This document shows positions 31,107-42,564 of a DNA stretch of 64,000 bases, piece after piece (position 1 is the stretch's first letter; the number at the start of each line of letters is the position of its first letter). The notes under the pieces were generated by a model. It was not told where the DNA came from. It ran no database searches and saw nothing but the letters and a program-made list of their open reading frames with translations. The stretch comes from Hortaea werneckii (taxonomy: Eukaryota; Ascomycota; Dothideomycetes; Mycosphaerellales; Teratosphaeriaceae), in NCBI GenBank assembly GCA_037044905.1, contig JBAOKB010000020.1, forward strand, positions 868,001 to 932,000, in the 5' to 3' direction. Both the position numbers and the translations under genes were made by a program.

Positions 31107-31512
31107 GCATTGATATATATAAAAGACAATTTAAGAGAAATTTTCGGTCACGCAGCGAAGAGTCCAGAATTCGAGCAGATTCGTTTCCTTAGCACATTGC
31201 ATCTTCAAAGACGAGCCCCTCACCTGTCGGTGACAAGCATTGGTCTTGTCCGTAAGCAGACCTTCCTGTCGATGAATTGAACGCCCACGTTGAGTTTCAA
31301 CATAACGATATCTGCTCGTTACGCTAGCTTTGAATACCAGACCACCTCTGGACGGAGGCGTCATGTTAGCCTGGAGGCAGTCTGGATGGGAATCATATCT
31401 CAAGAAGCCAGTAACGACGTGTCATAAAGGCCGGCTGCAGGTGTTGCTTTGTCGAATGGGCAAGAAATGTTTGATGTGCAAGAACGTGCAATGTACAAAT
31501 TCAAATGGTATA
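31107..31512. other. Intergenic, convergent 3' ends
   Basis: About 400 bases with an A/T-rich start (tatatataaaagaca near 31113). No gene seen. Confidence 0.5.
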
Positions 31513-32384
31513 TTAAAGCTCCTTGGGCAACTCTTTGGTCTTGGACGGGATTCCAAGAATTGCCAGCCTCGTAACATGATATGGCTGATCAGGGTCCTCG
31601 TACATCAGGCGGTCACTCTCCCACGTGATGTTGTTATAGGCGTTCATGACCGCAAAGACCGTGTTCCAGATGAAGATCAACAGAAATAAGAGCCAGTAAG
31701 CCAGATCGCCGGTCGATTCGCGACGCACGTAGGCCTGGATGAAGGTCGCAAGAGCTATGACTGCGGTCGGCTAGATGATGTCAGCTAGGACGGCAGCAGA
31801 TTGTGCCAGAAAAGGAAAGCACTCACCAGTTGAAGACGATTGAGTCGCACGGCGAGATATAAGAACTCCTTCCTCGTGAGCAGATCCCCCTCATCTCTCA
31901 CCCAGCTCGCACGCTGCAGCATGCCAATCACCGTCATCCACCATGCCGCCCAATGGAACACCATGAAGGGGACTATCGTTCCAATAAAGGGACGTCGCCA
32001 GGTCTTGTCGAGGCTGCCCGTGACTGCAGCCGCAATCTCTAAACCCCAAGAAGGAAAGGCGAAGCAGTAGAACATGATCGTCTCGCTCCGCACATCCAAG
32101 CCAAAGAGCTTCTTGTGCGGGATCTCGGCGTGGCGCGCATGCTGTTCCTCCGTCTCGCCGAGACCGTGAGGGCCTTCGTTCGAGAGACGGCGGGAAGGGT
32201 CGTGAACATGTTGGGGCTGACCGCCTGCCTGGGGATGCCCAGTTTCAGCCATGGTGGTGCTGTCGGACGAGGTATGCTGGTGCGACGGGCGGCCAGCAAG
32301 GCGATTGTCTAAGCGACACCAGCGGCAATTACACTCCCGTCCAGTGGCGTTGTGGATATCGCTTGGTGGCGAAGGGGAGGACAT
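31513..32384 (-). CDS. Predicted four-span membrane protein, unrecognised family
   Basis: Two exons: 32384-31827 and 31770-31513 (56-nt intron, GTGAGT donor, AGCTGAC branch, CTAG acceptor), 271 residues. The N-terminal 85 residues are polar and may hold a short Cys cluster (CNCRWC). Four hydrophobic stretches follow: IMFYCFAFPSWGLEIAAAV, FIGTIVPFMVFHWAAWWMTV, PTAVIALATFIQAYV (just after the intron) and LAYWLLFLLIFIWNTVFAV. The tail is acidic and polar. A later ATG at 32252 (MAETGHPQ) would remove the Cys cluster and is an alternative start. I do not recognise the family. The hydrophobic pattern and clean splicing support a real integral membrane protein. Confidence 0.75.
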
Positions 32385-32466
32385 CAATTAATTCGGAAGG
32401 AAGTCTGAGTTGAAGATGGATGGGTGACAGCAGCGGCGGCCTCAACCTAGTTCAGAGCTTATCCTA

Positions 32467-32472
32467 ACGCGT
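32467..32472. promoter_or_regulatory. ACGCGT element between divergent genes
   Basis: A perfect ACGCGT sits about 83 bases upstream of the membrane-protein ATG and about 410 bases upstream of the Reb1-like ATG. It may be an APSES/MBF-type site; a chance match is possible. Confidence 0.25.
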
Positions 32473-32884
32473 CACCCGGCAGTTCCGGGAAGGGCTGATT
32501 AGAGAAGGGTTCGCTGAGTGCTGATTATTATTCCGGCTTATACAGGGAGATTTCCTTAGTGTGATGCCAGGAAATGTTGGCTGAAATACAGTACCGGTTG
32601 GTTCGTTAGTTAGGGGCGCGGGTTACATCAGATCCGTGCCGCCGGACGGAACTTTGGCGCGTCATTCGCCGTCGCGGGGACAGAAGCAAGCGAAGGAGTG
32701 TGGAACAAACTTCAAAGCTGTCGCTCTGCGCTTTCCCTCTTTGGAACAGCTCGCGTTATCTTTCGCGACTGCACGATACCAGCGACACCAGCAACTTCGC
32801 GTGTCAAACGGTGCAACTTGCCCGCAGCACCTTTGGGCAGGACATGGCACTGAAAGCCCGGGTTTGAGTCTAGCAACGCCCGCC

Positions 32885-35800
32885 ATGGGCAACAATTCTT
32901 CACAGCCTGCGCATCCCACTCAAACAGACGCAGCCACCTCTGAGCCGCCGACGCAGCATGGAGACTCACACATGCAGTCATCACAACAGACCAACGGCCC
33001 ACCAGAGATCGCAGAGACGCCATCCGCAGATCCAAACAGCGGCGGCGAGATACATGTAGCCAGTCCACGTTCAAAAGTCGCCAACCCGCGGACGAAGCGT
33101 TCCGTGACCGAAATGGAGAATGCGGACGAAGACCCGGTAGCCAAGCCCAAGTCGAAAAAGAGAGCGCGCAAGAGCAGCGAAGGGCAGAAAGCGCGTGGTC
33201 GACCAAGAGACCCGTCACAGCTCACGCGGACGCAGCCGCCTGCGGAGGAGGGACAGCAGTCGCAACAGCCAGAGACGCAGCAGGCAGAAGCAAATGGCGT
33301 CTCTCAGGCGCCTAAGAACAAAAAGCGCAAGCTCAGTAAGGCGGATCGACATGCGCAGGAGCTTGCAGAGAGATTCATTGCGAACGGGGAAGCACATGAA
33401 CCCAGTGACACAGTAGATCTCCCAGTTGCCTCGCAGGCCGAGCAAGGGAAATCGAGGAGACCGCGGAGAAGAGATAGCTCAGAGCCCGTCCGCGACGGCG
33501 CGGCTAATGTATCGGGCGAGTTTTCAGCCGAGGAGCATGTGGAAGACAATGGAGGCAAGGAGACAGAGAAGGCGCCAAGGTCAAAGAGAAAGAAGCGTGC
33601 AGCGCAGTCTGACGCGATGGAGGAGGACAAGCAAGAGGCGACGGACTCGCCGAGGCAGAGACCCCCGCGAAAGATCTCGAAGAGAGGAGATCCTACAGAC
33701 GAAGAGATTCGGGCCGGTTCTATATCACCTGAAGTGCCAGAAAGTCAGCCAATTGATGGCGACAGCCAGAATGTACCTGGTCATGAGTCGCAGCAGCACA
33801 AGGACCATCTTCAAGTGAGTCCAAAGGGCAAGCCCGGCCCTCAGAAGCGGAAAAAGCGGAAATCCACTGCGGGTGAGGGGCCACCATTAGCTGGTGAGGA
33901 TAGACCCTCAATTGAGCCTGGTACAGGAAATGGTAAGGCTACGAAAGCTGCAAGAAAGCAGAAAGCAAACGCGGGCACCGGTGCAACAGCCAAGAGCAAC
34001 ATCGGCAAGACCCCACGGCGAAGTTCACAGCAACCAACACCGCCCAAATCACCATCGAAATTGGATGGCCGAGATCAGAACAGAGATGCTGCTGCTTCTG
34101 AGGAGCACGGAGAAGGCTCGAGTAGTAAACGGGACGCTCAAGACCCTCCGACATACGGTTTGGATGCATCGGATCACGTAAGAAATTGGCTTTCAAGTCA
34201 GCAAGAAGCGAGCACAGACGCACAAGCGGCGGACTCTGGCAAGCATAGTTCAACGGTAACTGATCGTCGACTGACCGGGCAGAGCGACCCTGCACCTGAA
34301 CGAAATGACGGAGAAGAGCCGCAACCAGCATCAATCCATAGAGCTCAGGTCAGCAAGCGGCAGCCCCATGCAAGGCCAGGCGACAGCGATGTTAGCACGG
34401 TCAATTTACCAGCGCCCGTTGTGGATGGACCAGCAGCAGGCGCATTTGACAGCTCAGAGAAAGCCGCGGCAGACGCAGTTTTTACTTATATGTGCCGCCA
34501 AGAGGGACTTACTCCAACACAGATGAGAGTCAAGGTCTCTAATTGGAAATCTGTCGGCGATTTCAAGACTGAAATGCAAGCTGCTTTGCCAAATCGTAAC
34601 CAAAGAGCTATCCGTAAGTTCTGTTTGAGGAGGTTCACTGCCGAGGATACTGGTCCTTGGACCGAAGAGCAAGACGAAATGCTTCGCATGGCGTATACTG
34701 AACATCCAAACCAATGGGCAGAGATTGGAAGGACTGTCGGTCGGACTGGAGATTCTTGTCGTGATCGGTGGCGACATCATCTGACATACGATAATGCTGA
34801 CACTGGCCCCTGGTCCCAAGAGGAGGAAGAGAAGCTCGTCAAGGCAGTGAGTGAATGTCTAGAGGTTGTACGGGAGAATGCCCGTAAAGAAAGCAATGAC
34901 GAGATCCTGAGCGACAGAACGAAGCAAGAAAGCTTGATCAGTTGGAATATGGTGGCCGACAAGATGGACGGGAAGCGAGGGAAGAAGAGATGCTACGAGA
35001 AGTGGAGGAACATGAGATACCGTGCTCCTTTGGACAATCATACGCCTAACGCAGCATCTGATACAACCGCGCCTGCGCCCGAAGCAGTGCGGCCTCAGCC
35101 GCCTGCAAGCAAATTCAATCCCGATTCCAAAAAGCAGCGGAATGTGCGCAAAAAACTCGAGCGTTTCCACTACGGCGACTACTACGACGTTCTCGCAGAG
35201 ATTCAAAAGGCTATTCCGGATGGCGAACAGATTTACCATGATGAGTCTACAGTGTGGTCCGTCATTTCTCTCAGGAATCCGGACAGTAGGTTCAGCGGAG
35301 CTCTCCGTCGAGCCGCATATCACCGGATGCTTGAAACCTACGGGTCCTCCAAAGGTGCTAAAAAGTCAGTCACGATTGCAGGTAAAGCTCGGGCCATGAT
35401 GAAGGGCCTAGCGAAGTGGGCGAAGCAGGAAGGGATTGATGAGTTTGAAAGGAGTTACAAGCCGGCTGAAGAAAGAGACGCACGTCAGAAACAGAAGGAA
35501 GAGGAAGCGAAGAAGAAAGAAGCTATTAAGCAGATGAGGGCTGCGAAACGGGCTGAGAGGGAGGCGGCTGCGGCAAGGAAAGAAAAGAAGGAGATGAAGA
35601 GCGCTGAACGTGTTGTGGAGAGTGAAGATGAAGACGATGCTGAGCAGCCCAATGTTCAATCCGAAGAGGAAGGCCGGGACAAGGAACATGAAGCAATCGC
35701 ATCACCCGCAACCGACGAAGAAGGTGACGCTCACAATGGAGTAGCCGAGACCGAAGGAAGGTATCGCGATTCGCCGCCTACCCGCAAGGAGCCTGCTGGC

Positions 35801-36109
35801 GCGCCTGTCACCGACCTGGACCACGAAGCGGAATTGGCAGCAGCTGAAGAGGACGATCGCGAGCAGCTCGATGCACGGCGTGCCTCAGCTGTAGAAGAAT
35901 CAACGCCTCGAGGTGCGCCGGAAACGACCGATGGTGTGACAGTATCCTCCCTGAATAGCAGATACGACTTTACTCTTGCCGATAACTTAAGTCTAGATGG
36001 CGGCGAGCACGCACGGGTTGGAAGTCAGGAGTTTCTCAATAGGGTGAGGGGCACTGGGAGGAACCAGCATCAGGATTATTTGAGGAGGATGAGTTCGCAA
36101 AGAAGATAA
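32885..36109 (+). CDS. Reb1/TTF1-like Myb-domain DNA-binding protein
   Basis: Single exon, 1,074 residues from the first in-frame ATG (32885, context gccATGg). Residues 1-570 are disordered and rich in Lys/Arg/Ser/Glu with several nuclear-signal-like KKRKR and KSKKRARK patches. Myb repeats begin near residue 588: TGPWTEEQDEMLRMAYTE and WAEIGRTVGRTGDSCRDRWR, then TGPWSQEEEEKLVKAVSE, and a third unit with SWNMVADKMDGKRGKKRCYEKWR. A helical region follows, then an Ala/Lys/Glu coiled coil (about residues 860-910) and an acidic tail. Known: Reb1-type proteins bind rDNA terminators and promoters, stop RNA polymerase I and act as replication fork barriers. The assignment to the Reb1 branch rests on the spacing of the Myb units and the long insert between repeats; a more general Myb regulator remains possible. 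Confidence 0.82.
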   Translation: MGNNSSQPAHPTQTDAATSEPPTQHGDSHMQSSQQTNGPPEIAETPSADPNSGGEIHVASPRSKVANPRTKRSVTEMENADEDPVAKPKSKKRARKSSEGQKARGRPRDPSQLTRTQPPAEEGQQSQQPETQQAEANGVSQAPKNKKRKLSKADRHAQELAERFIANGEAHEPSDTVDLPVASQAEQGKSRRPRRRDSSEPVRDGAANVSGEFSAEEHVEDNGGKETEKAPRSKRKKRAAQSDAMEEDKQEATDSPRQRPPRKISKRGDPTDEEIRAGSISPEVPESQPIDGDSQNVPGHESQQHKDHLQVSPKGKPGPQKRKKRKSTAGEGPPLAGEDRPSIEPGTGNGKATKAARKQKANAGTGATAKSNIGKTPRRSSQQPTPPKSPSKLDGRDQNRDAAASEEHGEGSSSKRDAQDPPTYGLDASDHVRNWLSSQQEASTDAQAADSGKHSSTVTDRRLTGQSDPAPERNDGEEPQPASIHRAQVSKRQPHARPGDSDVSTVNLPAPVVDGPAAGAFDSSEKAAADAVFTYMCRQEGLTPTQMRVKVSNWKSVGDFKTEMQAALPNRNQRAIRKFCLRRFTAEDTGPWTEEQDEMLRMAYTEHPNQWAEIGRTVGRTGDSCRDRWRHHLTYDNADTGPWSQEEEEKLVKAVSECLEVVRENARKESNDEILSDRTKQESLISWNMVADKMDGKRGKKRCYEKWRNMRYRAPLDNHTPNAASDTTAPAPEAVRPQPPASKFNPDSKKQRNVRKKLERFHYGDYYDVLAEIQKAIPDGEQIYHDESTVWSVISLRNPDSRFSGALRRAAYHRMLETYGSSKGAKKSVTIAGKARAMMKGLAKWAKQEGIDEFERSYKPAEERDARQKQKEEEAKKKEAIKQMRAAKRAEREAAAARKEKKEMKSAERVVESEDEDDAEQPNVQSEEEGRDKEHEAIASPATDEEGDAHNGVAETEGRYRDSPPTRKEPAGAPVTDLDHEAELAAAEEDDREQLDARRASAVEESTPRGAPETTDGVTVSSLNSRYDFTLADNLSLDGGEHARVGSQEFLNRVRGTGRNQHQDYLRRMSSQRR

Positions 36110-36210
36110 ACCCAGCTCCAGCGGTATGCGTAAAGATCGCCAATCGAGTGGCAAGGATGCAACGGTTTCAAGTATGAGATTTATGTGCAGAGTAGCCGAG
36201 TATACTTATG

Positions 36211-37920
36211 TCAATGGTCTTGAGAGAACACCTGAACCGATACTTTGTGACCGACGCCGTCTTTGCCCCCGATCCACCTTTTCTTCTTCCCAACCTTTTC
36301 TATCGCATTCGTCTCTTTCTCGACAGCCTCGGCAACACTTGCAGAGTCCATGTCGATACGAAGACTGAGGAGACTTTGCTGCTTCTTGTGACTTTCCCAC
36401 TTCGCGCTCAAAGACATCCTATCTTTGTTGTGCTGGTAAATCCCAGCGGGGAAGACACAAGCAATCAGCTGTGCCACTGCCGCCACGTAATTTATCCACC
36501 ATAATGTCCATGGTGAATCTATGAGTTGCTCCAGAGAATTCTTGAATTGCCTATCGCTTGGGGGTACGTCGCCGCCCAATCGGTTGCAGAGCAGGAGTGC
36601 TAACAAAGTACGGTCTTCGTGGGGGATGCCATGTGCGCTAGCCAATACCCCTGAGGTCGTGCTGCGTAATGCAGATGTAGCCTGGAGATCTTTAGAATGG
36701 CTGGAGAAGTAATAGAGTAAGTTTGCAAACGCCTTGAGCATTTCCGTGTGGAAAACGCTTTTGTAATCATTAATGGCGCCCGATGTAGAGCCTGGTGGGA
36801 ATGCTGCTGTAAGCAAGTCTGTAATCGCTGGAGATGATTTCGTGCTATCGAATTGCTCTGTGGCCACGACTAATGGGTGCTGGTGAGCTATTTCACGAGG
36901 CATTAGGGAGAAAAGATGCCCTTCGCGCACACCGCCCTGACAGAAGCGCACTTCTTTGATTTGCGGTAGAGCCTCTGCAAGAGCATCCACGAGGAAGGCA
37001 ACCGCCGGCACCTGGCCTGCACGACGCTCTGAGATGCGAAAGACATCTTCTTCGTCCTCTTTCAGCGCGGTGGCCGCTGCTTGTCGAACGTGATCTGTAC
37101 CGAGGAATTCTTTCCGGCTAGCCTTGAACCCATTGATGACTGGGACAGGATAAGGGCTTACTCGATGCTGATTCATGAGAAGGTAGCCCCATCCACGGAA
37201 CCCGCCACCCGAAAGATACAGTGTGAAGCCGCCGAGTCTTTTCGCGGATTCTTGAAGGTTCTCCGGCACATCTAAGTGTTGATAGGCTTCGGTCACTGCA
37301 GACTGGACCTCTTTCCTCAGTTCTTGCATCGTCCCAGTCTTTTCTGCCTCCTGCAATCGTTGCGACATTGCGGCAGCACCGTAGGGCATGCTGACGGCAC
37401 CATTCGCAGGCATAACGATCTCGCCTGATTCCTCCTGCCTGAAAAGCCAGCTGAGCTGCGTACTTCCACCGCCTAGGTCCATCACAATGCCATTCACATG
37501 TGGCAGGGAGCTCGCTACGCCCATCGCTCCCGTCCGACCCTCTTCCTCCTTCGATAGCAGGGTCACATCCCAGCCCGTGCGCTCTTTGATCCGTTGTCTG
37601 AACTCAGCTGAGTTGGGAGCGGTCCTAGTAGCCTCCGTTGCAAGCACAATCACATTCTCATCTAAGACACCAAAGTCCTCGCATGTCCGCTTAAAGCGTT
37701 GAAAGGATGAGGTGACCGCAGTAATGACCTCTTCAGGTATAGGTCGCCTCTCGCCACCTGGCGGATGTTGCGCATCGTAGAGAGAGATTCCGACTCGGTG
37801 CTGATAAATTGTCGGCAGGATGCGGGTTAAGGGTGGTTGTAGATTTGAAATGGAGAAGCGGATGCCATTGCTTCCCATATCTACGACTGCCTGAAGGTAC
37901 TTTGACTGGTTGTCCGCCAT
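36211..37920 (-). CDS. RTG2: Rtg2-like Ppx/GppA phosphatase-family regulator
   Basis: Single exon, 569 residues. The ATG at 37920 (MADNQSKYLQ) is the first in frame. The ASKHA-fold motifs of the Ppx/GppA family are visible: VVDMGSNGIRFSISN (phosphate 1), VIVLATEATRTAPN, VMDLGGGSTQLSW (phosphate 2) and a long helical C-terminal part. Known: yeast Rtg2 senses mitochondrial status and frees the Rtg1/Rtg3 activators, and also sits in the SLIK complex; relatives hydrolyse polyphosphate or pppGpp. The length and the fungal C-terminal domain favour Rtg2 rather than a plain exopolyphosphatase. The 3' end lies 100 bases from the convergent Reb1-like gene. Confidence 0.88.
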   Translation of the reverse strand: MADNQSKYLQAVVDMGSNGIRFSISNLQPPLTRILPTIYQHRVGISLYDAQHPPGGERRPIPEEVITAVTSSFQRFKRTCEDFGVLDENVIVLATEATRTAPNSAEFRQRIKERTGWDVTLLSKEEEGRTGAMGVASSLPHVNGIVMDLGGGSTQLSWLFRQEESGEIVMPANGAVSMPYGAAAMSQRLQEAEKTGTMQELRKEVQSAVTEAYQHLDVPENLQESAKRLGGFTLYLSGGGFRGWGYLLMNQHRVSPYPVPVINGFKASRKEFLGTDHVRQAAATALKEDEEDVFRISERRAGQVPAVAFLVDALAEALPQIKEVRFCQGGVREGHLFSLMPREIAHQHPLVVATEQFDSTKSSPAITDLLTAAFPPGSTSGAINDYKSVFHTEMLKAFANLLYYFSSHSKDLQATSALRSTTSGVLASAHGIPHEDRTLLALLLCNRLGGDVPPSDRQFKNSLEQLIDSPWTLWWINYVAAVAQLIACVFPAGIYQHNKDRMSLSAKWESHKKQQSLLSLRIDMDSASVAEAVEKETNAIEKVGKKKRWIGGKDGVGHKVSVQVFSQDH

Positions 37921-38710
37921 ATTGGACAATTGCGCCAGCCTTTCTTTGCTTTAGTTCTTTTCTTGTCGCCAAGCGCGGAAGACTCTACTTTTCAGTGGTC
38001 TGCGGTCCTCACACGCTCTAAGGTTTGTTCCTTTTATAATCCCTAGCTAATGTAGATTGAGGACATTCGAGATCTTCTTATGACATCACCGACACTCGAA
38101 CATCGCAAAAATGCATTCCAGGTCCCAGTCTATTTGGATATTGGAGGCTCGCACTGTGCAAAATGTATTTCAGCAACAGTGTCATTGATATGGAGTGCTC
38201 GCCAACATCGTATTGGACTAGTATACTCTGAAGGAAACAAGAATGGAAAGTTCTGCCACCAGCAAGCGTCGGCGATGCTCACACCAGCGGCATCACTTTC
38301 GACCCAGGTCGTCTCCACTCTCTTGCAGCGAGCGAGCCTCGAGGGGAAGGTCCTCTTTGCTCTTGAAATGCTGTGTTATTTACGCACTTTGGCAGAATCT
38401 CCAAAACATCTGCACGTGCCAAAGTCCAACCATGTGCTCGGGGTCACCTGCTGCTGTAGTGATGGCCCTTCCGAAATGCTTTCCATGCATTGGGTTAGAT
38501 CTCTTCACTCCTGGTGAATTCTAGTGCCAGGCGCTATATGCAAGCATCGAGCGAGCCGTCGAGTAGAACAGAGGATTTCCATCCTGCCTTTCTCCTTCCC
38601 GTGCTCCACGAAGAGTACCCCGACCCGGTGTCTTTGATTTGTTTTCATTTGGTGTCCTCGATTTATCTCCATAGACTTTTGCTCATACTAACGTCGGTCC
38701 CCCGGTCCTT
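37921..38710. other. Intergenic region with one unplaced ORF
   Basis: About 790 bases between the RTG2 start and the APN1 stop. An ATG-initiated 145-codon plus-strand ORF (38080-38517) has no motif, membrane segment or compositional bias that would support it; I leave it uncalled. Confidence 0.45.
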
Positions 38711-40086
38711 CTATTCAATGCTTGATCCACTGGCCCCGGAACTCTCATCTCCATCGTCATGGTTCTTCTTGCTCTTCTTGGCCGGTTTCCGCTTTCCTTT
38801 AGTCTTTGCGCGCTCGGCTTTGTCTGCACGTTCCTTCTGTTTCCTTTCAACCTGCTCCATAAGCCTGTTCCGCTCCGATTCACCCTGCTTGGCCAATTTC
38901 CTCTCTAATTCGACAAATTCCGCACTCTCCAAGTCCATATCTACTAGCGACTCTAACAGCTTGATCTCCCGTGCCCAGATACCTTTGTCCTCCTTGTCTT
39001 TGCCTTTCTCGTCCTTGAGAGGCTCACCATTCTCATCACGCGAGTCAACAGGAGTCTCCAATATTAATGGCAAGCCAGCGAAGCGCGGCTCATTAACGAT
39101 ATTGTGAAAGCTGCGCAGACCAAGGAAGCCTGTGCCTATGTTCGCATGCAGATCCCGATTTGAGGCAAATGGTGCTTTTGAGTCGTTGATGTGCATAGCC
39201 CGTAGATATTTGAAACCCACAATCTCTTCGAACGTGTGCAATGTCTGCTCGAAAGCTTCTGGAGTCCGCAGGTCATAGCCTGCGGCAAAGGCGTGGCACG
39301 TGTCGATGCATACGCCCACACGGCGTTTATCATCAATAAGAGCGATGATGTCTCGGAGATCTTCGAAACTGCTACCTAAGACGTTGCCACCAGCAGCCAT
39401 ATTTTCGAGGACCGTTATAACGGTGTTGGTCTCGCTATGGGCTTTGTTAATGTTTGCAGCCAAATGCGCGATTGACTTGGGTCGGTCGCCACATTGATCA
39501 TTGCCAGGGTGAAAGTTGTATAAACGGATTCCAAGCCGCTCGCATCGTTTGAGATCGTCTAGGAACGAGTCATATGCCTGCTTAGTCCTCGCTTTGTCGG
39601 TGTGGGCGAGATTGACCAGGTAAGAACCATGAGGCACGACATGCTGCCCCTGATCATAGGTATGGTCTTTGCAGCGCTGATGAAAGTTTGAGCAGTGGTC
39701 ATCCTGTAAAGGCGGATTGGTCCATTTACGCTGCGACTTCAGAAAAAGGGCGAATGCGTTCGCTCCAATGTGAACCGAATTGAAAACAGATTGATGGACG
39801 CCTTTCCAATGGCGATTAGCTTAGCTTCGCTCCCCAATGCAGGCCTGTTGCAATGACACTCACCTCCCGCGGCAGACACGTGTGCTCCGATGTTCAACTT
39901 CTGACCCAGCGTCCGCTGTGCCAGAGGCATTGCCACCAGTTCGGCTTCCTGTTCTGCTTTACTCTTGCGCTTCGTCGGTGCTGCCCGCTTGGTAGATGGA
40001 GGCTTCTGCTCATTGGCTTGGCCGTCGGTATGAGTTTCAGTCACCGCTTCATCCTCTGTCACTTGCTGCCGCTTTCGCTTCGGCAT
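38711..40086 (-). CDS. APN1: AP endonuclease Apn1 (endonuclease IV family)
   Basis: Two exons: 40086-39864 and 39801-38711 (62-nt intron, GTGAGT donor, GGAAAG acceptor), 437 residues. After a basic N-terminus with nuclear-signal-like KRKR and KRKSK patches, the TIM-barrel zinc enzyme runs from KLNIGAHVSAAGG through ANAFALFLKSQRKW, YNFHPGNDQCG, VLENMAAGGNVLG, GVCIDTCHAFAAGYD, RAMHINDSKAPF, DLHANIGTGFLG to PLILETPVD. The His, Asp and Glu zinc ligands of the family are all in place. The Lys-rich C-terminal tail is coiled and has a second nuclear-signal-like part. Known: Apn1 cuts 5' to abasic sites and trims 3' blocks in base excision repair, in nucleus and mitochondria. Head to head with AIP1 across 290 bases. 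Confidence 0.95.
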
Positions 40087-40376
40087 TACTGTCGATACCC
40101 CTTTTCCCGTGCTACGACAAGCGACTCGACTCCAATTTGGGGCAATGTTGAAACATTACATGTATTGGAAAACGATTGAAGCGCGTGAATGACGCGCTTA
40201 TGCAGGAACATCCGCAGCTTCCCCATCTGGAAGTGGGGCACACTGACGTGGGTAGTTCCAGGCATCTACCGCTGTACTTGTCCAGACCGGTATCCAGCGA
40301 GAGTCCCAAGTTGGTGGAAGACACGCGGTAAACACTCGACTGCACCTCCGAGCACTTCTGCAAGGACAGCGTCACC

Positions 40377-42291
40377 ATGTCAATCAACTCTGGTAAGGAC
40401 ATACACCCTGTCTGATTGCACATCGGCGATACCATACTCATCGGATTGCCCGCACACCACAGAAGCCATCTGGGCTGCAGCACCCACAACCGCTCGAGGC
40501 ACATCCACGCCGCTCAGCTCCGACGCAAAGGGCGAGCGGATCGCCTACGCTTCCAACAAATCCATCTTTGTACGCTCCATCGACAATCCCGCCGAATCGA
40601 AGCAGTACACGCAGCACACCGCCCAGACAACAGTCGCACGCTTCGCACCCTCGGGCTTTTACATTGCCAGCGGAGATGTCACCGGCAGCGTGCGAGTCTG
40701 GGATGCCATGGGAGCTGAGAACACCAAAGGCGAATATCACATCATAGCAGGCCGCATCAATGACATCGCATGGGATGGCGACAGCCAGCGGATCATTGCA
40801 GTGGGTGACGGTAAAGAGCGCTTTGGCCATTGCATCACGGCAGACTCTGGGAACAGCGTTGGTGAGATCAGTGGACATAGCAGCCAGATCAACTGTGTGA
40901 GCATACGGCAGCAAAGGCCTCTGCGGGCTGCGACAGGCTCCGATGATGCCAGTCTGTGCTTCTTCCATGGCGCTCCCTTCAAGTTCAACACCAGCGTGAG
41001 AGGGAAGCACGACAAATTCATCTACAGCACACAGTTTAGTCCAGACGGCAATCTGCTGGTCAGTGTCGGCAGCGACAGGAAAATCTGGCTCTACGACGGC
41101 AAGACAGGCGAAGCAACAAAGTCGATCGGAGAGGGTGAGCACAAGGGCAGCATCTTCGGCGTAAGCTGGGCTAAAGACAGCAAGAAGTTTGTCACCTGCT
41201 CTGGCGATCAGACTGTCAAGATCTGGGATGCTGAATCAGGCAAGTGCACGCAGACATGGAGAATGGGTGGCGAAGATGGCGTAAGCGTGCAGGACCAGCA
41301 GGTTGGCGTTACATGGCCAGCTGGTAGAGACGATGGCCTCATCATCTCCATTGACTTGGAAGGTAACCTCAACTACTTCCAAGAAGGGAAGGACAAGCCA
41401 ATCCGTGTCGTCTCAGGCCACCAGAGGGCAATCACAGCAGCATCTTATCTCCCCGACAGCAAGACACTTTGGACTGGCAGCTATGAAGGCCGCGCGCGTG
41501 CATGGAACCTCGGCGACGGAACTGCAGGCCTGCTTGATGGCGAGACACACTCAAACTATGTCTCAGGCATCTCTGCGTCGCAGAGCGAAGGCCGCATCTA
41601 CAGTGTGGGATGGGACGATACCTTCCGAACCATTGACGCTTCTCAGCGCTCGTTTACTGGCAATGCCACAAAAATTGACGGACAGCCGAAGGGCGTCGCT
41701 GTTGCAACGATTGGAGGGAAAGCTCATACCTTGGTTGCAACGATCAACGGCATCACGACCTTCGCTGATGGCACTGAAGTGAGCAAGCAGAAGCTACCTG
41801 CACCGCCGACATGTATTGCTGCATCTGGCGAGACAGTAGCTGTGGGATCAGACGACAAGAAAGTCCGCCTGTTCAAGGCTGGATCTGCTGCCGCATTCGA
41901 AGACATGGCTGAGCTTACTGATCCTACCTCACCCATCTCATGTCTCGCCTTCTCACCAGATGGGTCTCACCTAGGAGTTGGCCTGTCTAATGGCAAGATC
42001 TTTGTGTACGCATCTTCAGGCGGCTCATGGAAGCTAGAAACGAACAGATGGTCCGCTCACACAGCGAGAGTAACGTGCCTGACCTGGTCTCCAGACGGCA
42101 AGAAGGCCGTTTCTGGAGCTCTCGACACAAATGTATTGGTATGGAGCTTGAACGACCCGGGCAAGCGCATACGGGCACTCAACGCCCACAAGGAGGGCGT
42201 CGGCGCGGTGGTTTGGGCCGAAGACAGCAAGGTCATTTCTTGTGGTGCCGATGCAGCAGTAAAACTATGGAAGGTGGAGAACGTGCCTTGA
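40377..42291 (+). CDS. AIP1: Actin-interacting protein 1 (Aip1), WD40 repeats
   Basis: Two exons: 40377-40392 (16 nt) and 40463-42291, 614 residues. The tiny first exon gives MSINS plus the first base of Glu; donor GTAAGG and acceptor CACAG join it to AIWAAAPTTARG, the conserved N-terminus. Repeated WD units fill the protein (SGSVRVWD, DRKIWLYD, DQTVKIWD, GRARAWN, DTNVLVW, DAAVKLWK), consistent with two seven-bladed propellers. Known: Aip1 works with cofilin to disassemble and cap actin filaments at cortical patches. The Cys/His-free core and the length fit the family. The CDS ends VKLWKVENVP with TGA. Confidence 0.95.
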
Positions 42292-42564
42292 TTAGAACTC
42301 TACAGGAAACCGGCCAGAAGCAATTTGAAAGACTACCAAATCTCACACGAATAGCACCATAAACGCCTAGAGGATGATAGGAATGTTTCCTCCGAGTCTT
42401 GTTCGAGATCATTGCAGCGGAAGAACTCAACATAGTAGGATTGAACAAATGTCAGGTAAACTGATACACCAGGACTAGCTTCTGAAAAGGCCCATACATC
42501 CAAGCCGAGGCTCGGGACGACGGGGAGAAGAGTCTTGTGTCAGCCTCTATCGGGCCACCTATGT
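42292..42564. other. Intergenic, convergent 3' ends
   Basis: About 270 bases between AIP1 and the beta-helix gene; nothing seen. Confidence 0.5.

Noticed and set aside
38080..38517. 145-codon ATG-initiated ORF between RTG2 and APN1
   Set aside because: No motif, no compositional support, and it overlaps the expected RTG2 promoter.
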